Source: Pegea sp. RAD2-039
Lineage: Eukaryota > Chordata > Thaliacea > Salpida > Salpidae
Reading direction: 5' to 3'
NCBI GenBank assembly: GCA_034620365.1
Contig: JAQGEQ010000232.1
Coordinates: 558,001-622,000, forward strand
Length of the DNA stretch: 64,000 bases
The notes beneath the pieces were generated by a model. The model was not told where the DNA came from. It did not search any database and worked only from the letters and a program-made list of their open reading frames with translations. A program made the translations under genes and the position numbers. Position 1 is the stretch's first letter. Each line of letters begins with the position of its first letter. Shown in pieces: positions 27,101-37,600 of this stretch.

Positions 27101-27473
27101 TAAGTTTTGTATATAATGTAAACTCAGTTGTAAAAATCTATTTTTTATGATGGTTTAAAGCATCGCAAATTTAAACCTGCAGAACATAATAAATATTTCC
27201 TACAAAATATCAAACTTACAGCTGGTAGAGGTAAACTACATTTAAAGTGAACATACATACTTTGATCTATTATGAAATACATCAGTAAGACATATTAGTA
27301 GAAAAGCAGATAACATCTTAGTTAATTTACGATTTTGTAACACTTTACTCTTTAAAATTAATTGAATCATTCTTCAAAATATTCAACAAAAATTTTATTG
27401 TTTTTTATAAATTTTATTAAATTTATGTTTAAACATTTAGTCTGAATTGTTAATATTTTTTCTAAATTTTTAG
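18142..27473. other. Long noncoding stretch
   Basis: Over 9 kb without a supportable gene. Open frames at 19556-19747, 19928-20140 and 21532-21771 are short, composed of residues coded by A/T-rich codons, and lack splice context. The region contains an inverted repeat at 24260-24287 and a small GC-richer patch at about 24465-24520. Possible upstream exons of the candidate terminal exon at 27474 would lie here, but I could not place any. Confidence 0.5.
24260..24287. repeat. Perfect 9-bp inverted repeat carrying two TGACGT boxes
   Basis: ATATGACGT (24260-24268) and ACGTCATAT (24279-24287) separated by 10 nt. Each arm contains TGACGT, the CRE/bZIP half-site. It could be a paired factor-binding site, a hairpin or a short transposon end. 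The sequence alone does not decide. Confidence 0.45.
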
Positions 27474-27669
27474 GGTAGCGTCAAAAGAATGCTGCGAAGA
27501 TTTTTTTTCACTGAATCCAACTAGACAAATATTGCGAGAATACTCAAAATTTAACACACCTAGTAATTTAAAAAGCTTACTTAAGGATCAAAAATCTAGA
27601 GAAGAATCTTACGAGAGAAATAGTAAAAGAAAGATAGTTAAGAAAAAAAGCAGTTTCGTTGTACCATAA
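27474..27669 (+). CDS. Candidate terminal exon, unidentified basic C-terminus
   Basis: An acceptor-like TTTTTCTAAATTTTTAG is followed by 65 codons open to TAA at 27667-27669. The peptide begins VASKECCEDFFSLNPTR and ends with a Lys/Arg-rich segment containing KRKIVKKKSSFVVP. Its amino-acid mix (Glu, Lys, Arg, Ser, Pro) is unlike the Phe/Ile/Asn/Leu/Tyr chance frames of this AT-rich DNA, and local G+C is raised. I could not find the preceding exon, I do not recognise the family, and such a frame could arise by chance over 64 kb. It may be the end of a gene whose other exons lie in the 18-27 kb stretch. Confidence 0.35.
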
Positions 27670-30659
27670 CCAGAACATCTTCGCTTTCTTCAACACTTAC
27701 AATAATGTTAAATAGTGGCAGTTAATTTTATTTAGGCAGTTAAGAAGAAGTTTCAGGTTGTTTCTGTGAAAACGTATTCAGTTCTAAAGATAGACATGAT
27801 TTGAATATATGTTTGAAGTTAATTTTTGAATGTAAAAGGTTCTTACAAAAATTACTTTTAAATGTAGCAACTATAAAAGTTTTAGCTGTTTCTGCTAAAT
27901 GGTACAATTACTAAAATAAGATAATAAATTATATAAAAAAGTTCTTCGACTGTAACTAGCCCGCCCACAAGGTTCACGAATTCGTCCTTATAATCAAGAT
28001 AAGAATCAAATAACTCTTGACCGCGTTTAATAAGGCTTAATAATTAAAAGGTTTGCTTAATAAATTACTTTTGCAGATTAGATCATGATAGATATTTCTG
28101 CTATTGGCCCAAACATTTGGTAGTTATTTGCTGGCCCATGTTCACATATCAGTTGAACTTCTATTATTTTGTTAAACTTTAACAAGACTTTGAAATAAGA
28201 AATTAGTTTAGTTGATCTAATGTATTTTTATTTATGATTTAAGTTGACATAAAAGATCAAGGTTTAGAATAGAATTTATCTAATAAGAATTTTATTGGTT
28301 TATTTTACTTTATTTTTGTTTGTTTAGTTTTTATCTAGAGAGAAATATAAAAATTGAACGGCATTTTTCTATTTATAATAATAATTTTCGTGTATTAATG
28401 ACAAATTCGATTAAAGCTTGACATTTTTGTGATTAGTTTATAAAAAATTAAAATAAATGATATTGTAGGCTCTAAAAATGATCAATTTTATATGATGTCT
28501 TTTATTTTTATTTTATTGTTGACGATTTTTTCAATGTCTTGTGCTTAAAATGGCAAAATGGAAAGAAAAAACGAATGTAACAAAACGTCTGCTAATTGAG
28601 AAATTGACTTCAGTAGAAACCTTAAATTATACCCTTAGAAATATGTCCAGGTCTAAATGTGGTCGACTTAAACCGTATCAAAATATTTGAAATATATGTG
28701 TATACAAAACTAATTTCTTTGAAATTAATTAAAGTTTTTAATTTAATTGTAGTGTAAACTACGAAAACTCTGCTCATCAAAATTAAAATTAAATTCTTTT
28801 ACAAAGCAATAATATCGAAAGCTTTCAAAGTTTTACTTTTGTTATACCAGAAAAAAGTGCTTAAAGTACTCATGTATGATGCAAGTTATCAGAATTCGAA
28901 AAATAAATATCAAGAAAATTAATGTGTAAAAAAATAGACAGGTTATGAGTTAGACAAGACCTTAAACTACACGTCCGACATATAATCGTAATTATCAACG
29001 CTATACAGTTGTAGATATCTTGATCAGTTCAATATAATGAAAAACGCGTGTAATGTCATAAACTTTTTATCTTAATTGCCAGCACCTGCTATATTCTTGA
29101 TATATCTCTTGATATGATATATTTTAAAGATTGATAAAGTTTCATATCAGAAGACTAACGGCTTATAATATTGAATAGAGTTGTAAAAATTCTTACTAGA
29201 CTGCTTATCATGAAACGAGATGTCAGATAACGTGAAATTAACAAAGTAGGGGGCCAACAAGTACTCAACAGATAGAATTTTTATAAATACAAACTTAAAA
29301 TTCAAGCCTACAGATGCTGTTTGCTTTTAAATATAGTTTTGTGCAAATAACGACTTGTTGCTACGCCATATTAAGCTCTTTCAGTTTACTTGAAATTAAA
29401 GGATAAAAAGATCTGCACAAAAATAAAATGCTTTTAGGTTGATGACAATTTGCAAGGATTTATAATCCTTTTATTTTGTCAAATCCTATATTAAAGGGCA
29501 CAAAGGCTTCAACAAGAATTCCTCCTTCTTGCTTTACCTATTACTACTTCAAAATTCATTCCATATGTCATCAACAATTATTGCTTAAAAATAAAATTAT
29601 TTTCTAAAGGCATCTTAGTAATAATTGAAAAGTAAACAAAGTTAGGCGATGTATTCAGTTGATGCTGGTATCTTAATGATTATCTTAATGGTTATTGAGA
29701 TCAAGAAATAGGAAAGAAAAATAGTTTAATAAAGATAAATCAGTTTGAAATTGCCTACTGAAAAACATTCAACTAATTAAGATTTATATGATGACATTTT
29801 AGAATAAACAGATATGATATTTTAAATATTTAAATTATTTGCAGCTGTTATTACAGAGTTCATTTTTATTGTTCAAACAAACATACTAACATTTTTCTAA
29901 ATAACCAACGAAAAAAAAACTCTTTTTCTTTCTCCGTTTATTATATTGCTGTTTGCAAGTTTATACTAAAAAAAGTAATTAATTTGGGTTGTTCACAAAT
30001 AACTTATTTATTAGTAAGGATGTCTGCTTCTATTAAACGTTAATTTTATGGTGATAAAATATTTTATTTATGTGTTCCAGACACCATAAGCAGTCTGTAC
30101 AATAAAATGTCTTTGAAATATAAATTTAAATTAAATTTTAATTTTCTATTATCATTACAAACTTTTATTTCAATTGATTTATTAAAAAATTACCAGATAC
30201 AAAAACACAAAGGTTTTTTTGATAGGACTTTGTTTGTTAGATAAAAAAATAAAAAACGCTTTGACTTGTAAGCAAAAATCTAATTTGCTCAAAAAACTTT
30301 ATATATATTTCTTCAATTTTTTCATCTTTATTTTTACTATCATCTTGTTTTTAGACATGTTTTTAGTTTATCACTTTTTTAAAATTTAAACAGCTTCTTT
30401 AAATGATTTATTAAGTTCTAAGAAGCTAGTGCAGGTTAAGGAAACCGTTGATATGAGGTTACAAAGAATATTTGTTTAAACAGAAATAATTACATTTTTA
30501 CTAAGATTTACTTAAAGGGTTTCAGCTTCTTATCTCTTTTTTTTAGTAGCACATAGAAATATATTTTAATTTGATAAAATCTTATTTAATAAGCTTTATA
30601 GAAATCATTCTTTCAACCTCTAAAGCGAGTAGAAATTTGGCGGTTATATATCGAGCCTC
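27670..30659. other. Intergenic, upstream of emx
   Basis: About 3 kb before emx with no open frame of interest. The last few hundred bases should contain the emx promoter. A patch near 27950-28140 is less AT-rich than its surroundings but matches nothing I recognise. Confidence 0.5.
30645..30651 (+). promoter_or_regulatory. Possible TATA box of emx
   Basis: TATATAT about 75 nt before the emx ATG at 30724. A start of transcription about 30 nt downstream would leave a short unspliced leader and make the AG just before the ATG coincidental. The competing reading is a tiny upstream exon with a 58-nt intron. TATA-like strings are common in this DNA. Confidence 0.25.
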
Positions 30660-30665
30660 ATGAAT
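30660..30665 (+). other. Possible two-codon first coding exon of emx
   Basis: ATGAAT at 30660-30665 is followed at once by GTAAGA, a good splice donor. TTATTTTCAG ends at 30723, immediately before the ATG at 30724. Splicing out the 58 nt between would join ATG-AAT in frame to ATG-ATA-CTC and add Met-Asn to the protein. The intron length equals that of other short introns in this window. Alternatives are an unspliced leader, or an AG that accepts a trans-spliced leader. Confidence 0.35.
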
Positions 30666-30723
30666 GTAAGAAATTGTTTGTATCATTTTATCACCTGAAT
30701 ACCGAACTGCAAATTATTTTCAG

Positions 30724-33700
30724 ATGATACTCAATCAAAGACCGTATATTACCAGTATTAGTTCACCATCTTCCACAAACTCATTTGAACCAAAGAAGCA
30801 GATTAAGACATCTTTTGACATTGAGTCACTGATCATGTCAAAGAAAAATGATGTAAGCGAAGATGTAAAGTTTCATCTTCCAACTGATAAAAGATCTTCG
30901 GATCATTCTGGAGATCTACAAAATGAATCTTCATCTTCAATTCATTCAGAAGAGTTCATTTCAAAAAATTTAAAAGATCAGACTTCAGAAAAGAAAGTGT
31001 TTCCTTCAACAAACGTTGACCTACAAAATTTATCCAATATATACGCCTCACAACCTAATGGTCCAGCTTTGATCCAAGCAATGGCATCCCGTCTCTTTCC
31101 AATGTCTTCGGGACTTCAATCAAACTCTCCCAGCTCAAATGAATCCAATTTAGCTCAACAAATTTGCTCATCAAGCAGAAGATCACCTAATGAGCATGAT
31201 AGCTCTCCGCTCTCATCTTCTCCGGAAGAAGAGAAACGGGATGACTTTTTAATGTCTATGGAGCAAGCAGGACACCACTCCTTCATGTATCCTCGGGTTG
31301 CTGGTCAAAATAATCCGATATCACTTTCAAGCCCGCATCTATCCACTAATTTTTCGAGTCAAGCTCTATTACACGCTGCTTTAAACCTTCAAGCTCATCA
31401 TAGGATTCCTGGTGTCTTTAGGCCCCCTAGCTCCTCTTGTTACGGTCTTCCATCTTCTGTTCCTCCCTTGAATTTTCAATTATCAAATGCTTTTGGATCT
31501 CCAAATTTAGCGACGTCACAACCTGGACTTGGAAGTCATCTAACACTTCCTCCGCCATCTTTGTATTCATCCGCAGTGCGTCCAGCTCATCTAGCAGGTT
31601 AGATGTTTATTTAGAATCAAATCATATTTAATTTTTTTATTATTTTTATTTAAAACCAAAGACATGGTTAGCTGTAAAATTTACTGAAAGTAGAAAGTCA
31701 AAACAAGCAAAACTTCCAAAAAAAATTACGCCATTTTATCTATTGATTCTGATCAAAATAAAACATAATCGACGTCATTGATTTTACATAACAAGAAAAT
31801 GGAGGAAGTATTTTGTTTATACTTTAACACGAGCAGTAAGAGTATTGTAAGGTTGTAATAACATTGAAAGAAATCAAAAACCTAATCGCTTGTTACAGAC
31901 CACAAACAGTAAAAAGATAATTTGACGCGGAGACATTAACAGTTTCTCATCACTTTGTTCTGACCTATTTTAATGTATTCTAAAAAATTCATTAACTGAC
32001 AGAAATAATCTTTAAGTAGAAAGAGTTTGTACTAATGAAATATCTAAGAAAAATCTTCTAAGTTAGAAATAATATAACAAATGTAATACTCAGAACATAA
32101 ATTATTTCAAGGAATTCGAACTTTTTAGTATATACTTAAATTTAAAAACTATATTTAATATACTGGATTACATTAAGGTTTGTAAACTAAACAAGAACAG
32201 TGGAAAATATTCGCATCAACATCAAAACTAAATTGATCTAATAAAGATCGATTTATAAGATTTACTTGTTTAAGAAAGATAAAATCAAAAATGTCTCTGA
32301 CGATTCAAATATTGCAAGCAAATAATCCAGTTAAGAAAAACTTTATACAAAGAACATTTAAACTTTAACAATCAATCTAATTTAAATGAACATCTTAAAT
32401 CAAATATTCAATTAATCTCAAGGTTTTTCTAAATATTCTGTTCAAGCTCCAAAGATCAATTGATGATTTGTGTCTTTATTCACAGTAGCAGATCCTTTCT
32501 TTCGTGCTCGGTTCGGACTTCTGATGAGCAATCCATTTCACCGAAAGCCGAAAAGAATCAGAACCGCTTTTACACCTTCTCAACTCTTGAAATTGGAACA
32601 AGAATTTGAACGGAATCACTACGTAGTTGGAGCTGAAAGAAAAGATTTGGCTAAAAGTTTAAAGTTGACTGAAACGCAGGTTAGTTTGGTTATTAAATTC
32701 TTTACCTCGTAGATATTTTGATTATTTAATTACATTTCTGTTCAATAATTTATTTCGAATATTAAAATGAAACTTATTTTGTTGTTAATCTTAAATAAGT
32801 GAAACAGACTTTAGATTTTTTATTAAATTTTTAGCTGAGAGTTAATACTAAAATTAAAAAAACTAAAATCTTGAAAAAATTTAGAATAGGGATAAGAATT
32901 CAATTTGAGGATTAACTTGTAGATACTTTAGATAAGAAATCTTTTTACTTAAAGATTTGTAATAACTTCTCATTGTTTACTTATACTTTCTTCAAATTAT
33001 TGGAATAATTTCTTAAAATTGTACCAGAACTTAATTCAGATTAAACACATTTTCTAAATCAAACTTTTTATACACTCAATATAAATTAAACAAAAATATA
33101 AGCTCTTTTAAGAATCCCACCTGACATTCAGTATCTTTTCGCCTTTACAACCTATATGCTGGCCAATTTTAAGTTTAGATTGATAGTTATTTGATTGGTT
33201 ATTAAATAAATCTATACTTAAGAGTCAGACTCAGTAGAGTTAGTTATAAATTGTCTAATGGTGTAGAAGTTTTTTAATTTTAAGTTTTGTATAGTTTAAG
33301 TCAACTGTTTTGAAACAAACTGCTTCTTTTTTAACTTACAAATAAGTTAGCAATTATCTTGACCAATGAAACCAACTTGTTTTGACATCAGACTTTAAAT
33401 ATAAGCTTGAAAAATCCTAAACCTGAAAACAAAATCTAAAGAAGTTGGATTTTCTTTATTTTTTCTATAATATATGTTATTTAATCTATCGCCACTTTGA
33501 AGAATTATTTGTCTTTTATTTGTAAATTATCACAGATTTTTTTTCGATATAAAAAGATTTTAACTGATTTGTTATTTGTTTAGTTGTGAAACTACTATAA
33601 GGAATAATAGATAAAAGTGTAGAGTTGTCCAAATTGTTTTTTACAAGTCTTTTAAATGATCAATATCTTTTACACCAATCACTTTTCAGCAGCGCACTTT

Positions 33701-34445
33701 TAAACTTTCTGTAAACACTTCAATTTTTATTGCAAGACTTTTAAAAGTTTACTGAAAGTTTCAACATAATCTCTAAACCAATCAGTTGACAATACTCTAA
33801 GCAATTTTTGGCAAATTTTGTTTTGAAAAATTTATCAAAGGTGAAAAACTACAGCTTAATGATACTTAACTTAATCTATTTTTCAATTGTTTGATATCAT
33901 GGTGTCAAGTTCTGCATCAGTATGTCTGTTATGGGTTCTTTTACTTAGTGAAGGAGGCTTTGATCATATTTGACTGTAAACAGATTAAATTGATAAATAT
34001 AATTATATGTGGACAGTTATAATAAAACTTTCAACTGGCAAGTCAAATTATAATGCTTGATGGGTATGATAGGTGCTTATAATAGATAATAGATTCAGTT
34101 TAAACTTTAGAGATTTTGTAATGATATAATCAATAAATATAATATATATTAATAATCAAAATTTGTAAATTTGTAATTGAACTTATGCAGGTAAAAGTAT
34201 GGTTCCAAAATAGAAGAACTAAATACAAGCGACAGTGTAATGAAGATAAACACTCACAACAACTTCATGGGAAGCAATCTCAAGATCAAGAGACTTCAGA
34301 AGATAGTTATGAAGCTCGTAAAAGCATCCAAAGTCATAGAGATCAATACTCAGAAGATGATGCAGTTGATGAAAATTGTCCAGAAGATATGGTAGTTGTT
34401 GATGGTGAGCATTTTGAATCCTCTGGAGGTCTTAACAACGTTTGA
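30724..34445 (+). CDS. emx: Emx (empty spiracles) homeodomain transcription factor
   Basis: Emx/ems factors are nuclear homeodomain activators and repressors that pattern the anterior nervous system in bilaterians. Three coding exons (30724-31597, 32486-32679, 34191-34445) with matching phases give 1323 nt and 440 aa. Near the N-terminus, [10 protein letters not shown] (residues 28-37) corresponds to the conserved Emx FTIESLV motif, an EH1-like element. A long Ser/Pro-rich region follows. [14 protein letters not shown] leads into the homeodomain (about 313-372), which carries [17 protein letters not shown], characteristic of the Emx class, and [15 protein letters not shown] with W48 and N51. 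The C-terminus is acidic and Gln/Ser-rich. Intron 2 (1511 nt) interrupts the homeobox between residues 44 and 45; intron 1 is 888 nt. Both donors are GTTAG(A/T). The ATG at 30724 is the first in its frame and begins right after an AG, so the start could lie one tiny exon upstream. Class assignment is near certain. Confidence 0.96.
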
Positions 34446-34691
34446 TTGATCTACACAATCAATGCCTCTATAATATGGTGCTAAGATTTATTTTGATTTA
34501 ATTTATGTTGATCTGTATTCGACTGTGACTGAAATTTGTAGATCAGGTAAAGATATAATAGAAGTAAACGTACATTGAAAATGTCTAATTGGCTTCTGGT
34601 ACAAATACTTTTCATTTTCTCGTTTTTCTTTGCTTCTAATGATATTCATTTAACGATTATATTGAAAATTATTATTACGCGTTTGCAAAAA
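34446..34691 (+). other. Probable 3'UTR of emx
   Basis: Runs from the TGA at 34443-34445 to the first clear AATAAA, with a few G-containing stretches that set it apart from the intergenic DNA beyond. Confidence 0.5.
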
Positions 34692-34697
34692 AATAAA
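34692..34697 (+). terminator. Candidate polyadenylation signal of emx
   Basis: AATAAA 247 nt past the emx stop, followed within about 40 nt by a GT-rich tract (TTTGGTGATGTTTAT) of the kind bound by cleavage-stimulation factor. This context makes it better than the many chance hexamers nearby. Confidence 0.5.
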
Positions 34698-37600
34698 ATT
34701 ATTGTTTAGAGTAAGCTCAGTTTGGTGATGTTTATATTTTGAATTTTATTCAAGCATTCAGCGGGTTGAGATGATGAAATTTTACTCACATTTATCTGAA
34801 TATGTCAATCTGTTAAAACACTTCTTATAAGCACAACAGAAAGCTTTTTTGTATATTTGAGAAACCAATATTAACTTGAAGTAGTAGAAAATATAGTTTT
34901 AATTTTCATTGATGTAAACTCCATTTACTAAAATGGTTTTAAAACTTTCTACTTGTAGATAATCTATTTTAACTTCCAAAAGATCATTATTTTAAAGTTT
35001 TGTCATACACGAAGTGATACGATCAACTAATTTCAGACTAACCACTCCCTTAACAATATCTTAGCAAATTTTATTTTCTAATTTATGCCTGAAAATAAGT
35101 CTTCTTTCTAATTGTACTTGATAAAAAGCAATTTTTAAAGAATTTAGTTTCAGAAAAATTAATTTAAGTATTTATGAAAGTCTATCATTGTTTCTCAGAT
35201 TTATTCTTGGCCAATTTAATATTATGGTACTGTGGTAAATATAATGTTACAATCTTCAAAATACCTTCCTGATTATAGTTCTTTTTTTTACGATTTTCAA
35301 AGTCTATAAATTTAAATTCATTAATTTGTCATCTCTAAAAACGATTTCTTTCAATTTTCACTTTAAGGTTGGTAAACTTTTATTAAATTTTCTAAATATG
35401 TTTTTTTCACTTAATTAAATCATGAAAACGTCGTACCCAATTTAAAGTAATTATCAAATTTAAATATGATTTCAAATATTTATCTAAGATTTTATTTTTC
35501 AATTGCTCTTATATCTGTCAAAAATTCATTCAAAATTTTACTACATCTTTAAATATAATTTCTGCAAATATTTTGAAATGCGTCATTAGAAAAATTTACA
35601 GAAAGACACTGTAACTAAATTATTATTTTTTAAATATGCTTCTTATCACGCTTTTATTGGAGAACCAAATTATTTAATTTATAATCAAATATTGTTAAGA
35701 AAGATTAAACTTCACTACAAAAATGTTGTTGAAAATGATTTATTCTTGAGAAATTTTTCAAATGAAAATTGATTACTAGCTTAACATTTAGATGAAACCA
35801 TATAATTTAGTAATGACAAGCTAAAATTTCTTCAATTAAAACTCTATTTTGTTTACTGTTAAAACAATTTTATATTTTACAAGTATTTTTGTATGTTCAA
35901 TTCTCTTGTAACAAAAAACAATTTTTAACAAACTAATAGAACTATGGCTTGTAAAAGGATAATTTCCGATTTTAAATGGAATCAAATAAATTATAAATGA
36001 ACTTGAAAACTTCTATGTAGCAAAAATAACACTTGCTCATTTTAAAAGTATAACTGTTAATCAAAAAGATTAAAAAGTTGTGATTAATTACAAACAAACT
36101 CATCACTTATAATGCTTATTTATTTGTTATTTAAATTAAACAAGAAAGCATCCTCTAAATTTAGTTTGACAGAAACTGCAAGAACAAAATTGAAAAGAGT
36201 TTTTCAGCTACTCATAAATTAATTTGAGTTTTGAGCTGCAAATTGGAAATTTTATGGACTATCTTAGATTTTTTTCAAAACTTGATATGCCAAAATGTTA
36301 TTTAACGCTTAATAAAATGACAAGTGGAATTTTAAGGATTAATTTCATGGTTTAAACGTCAAAACAAAATACGTTTTTGTCCAGAACAAATCAAACATTC
36401 AGATTTTACATTCATTTTTGCTTGTAATCATAAAAAATTTGTTGTAAATGTACTTAAACATGAACATTTTTTTATTAGTGATTAAACCTGTGAATATCTT
36501 CTTATGATAAATCTATGATAATCCTTAAGAATATTATTCATCCATATATTTACTAAGTAACAGCCAAACATCGTTAGTTTCTGACGTAACTTCAAAACAG
36601 CATATAAATCAAAGTTGTCTTAACTAAGATCAGCAATGATCCCCGGATTCAACAGAATACAACCGCCTCTCATCAAATTTTCATCACTAAATTGTATCTA
36701 AATCTGACCTTGAGTAACTCAATGTTACTATTCATACTTTTACTGTAGATAAAACGACAAATGTAAATGGACATACCTTTTACACTGCAATTCTCCTAAT
36801 AATTCTCAGTGCCTTTCCAGCAGGGCAATTACACAGAAAAAATAAACTCGTTTACCAGACGATAGCCGTGTAACTGTAGTGAATTATGGATGAAAAGAAT
36901 TTTATTTTGTTGCGCTTAGATTCTGAGCTGGTGTTGTCTAAAACCAAAGCTTGGTTGACTGTTTTCATGTTTCACATATGACTTAGTCATTTATACAACT
37001 TCTTAAATATTCCTATTCATGACTTTAACCTGAGCGGTCACAAAAACTTCCTGTTTCTAGTGACCAACACCTTTTAAAGTCATTAATTTTTAATTTGGTT
37101 TGTGGTACTTTTAACATAACTTGCGGTCAATACTAAAGCTAATAATGTTTAGTAATCAGTAAACTCAAACGTTTTTATCTTTAGCTGTTAAAAACTATTT
37201 GTGAGTATTTTGGAAACTAGACAAGATTTTCTTATTTGAATTCGTTTATTTTATTAAAAAAGTTAAAAGTTTGCTTTTAAATTGTAAAAAAAGGTTTGAG
37301 CAACACTTACAATGCAGATATATTTTGAAATTATTATTTTAAAAGCTGGCTGGATGTAAACATTATTGACGTTTCGTGCAACAACTAAACCTATAAATCG
37401 GTTTGTTTAGAATGTTTAATCAATGGTGATTGAAGTTAGAAAATAATTTGTGGAAATCACAATATAAATTTTGACACATTCTGGTAACTTTTCAGACTAA
37501 AGTTTACAAAACAGAACATTTTAAGATTTTATTAAACAATTGTGTACGGTTTGACTACTTTGCTGAAATGGTTCTTTATAAATAAAGTCACATAAATGAA

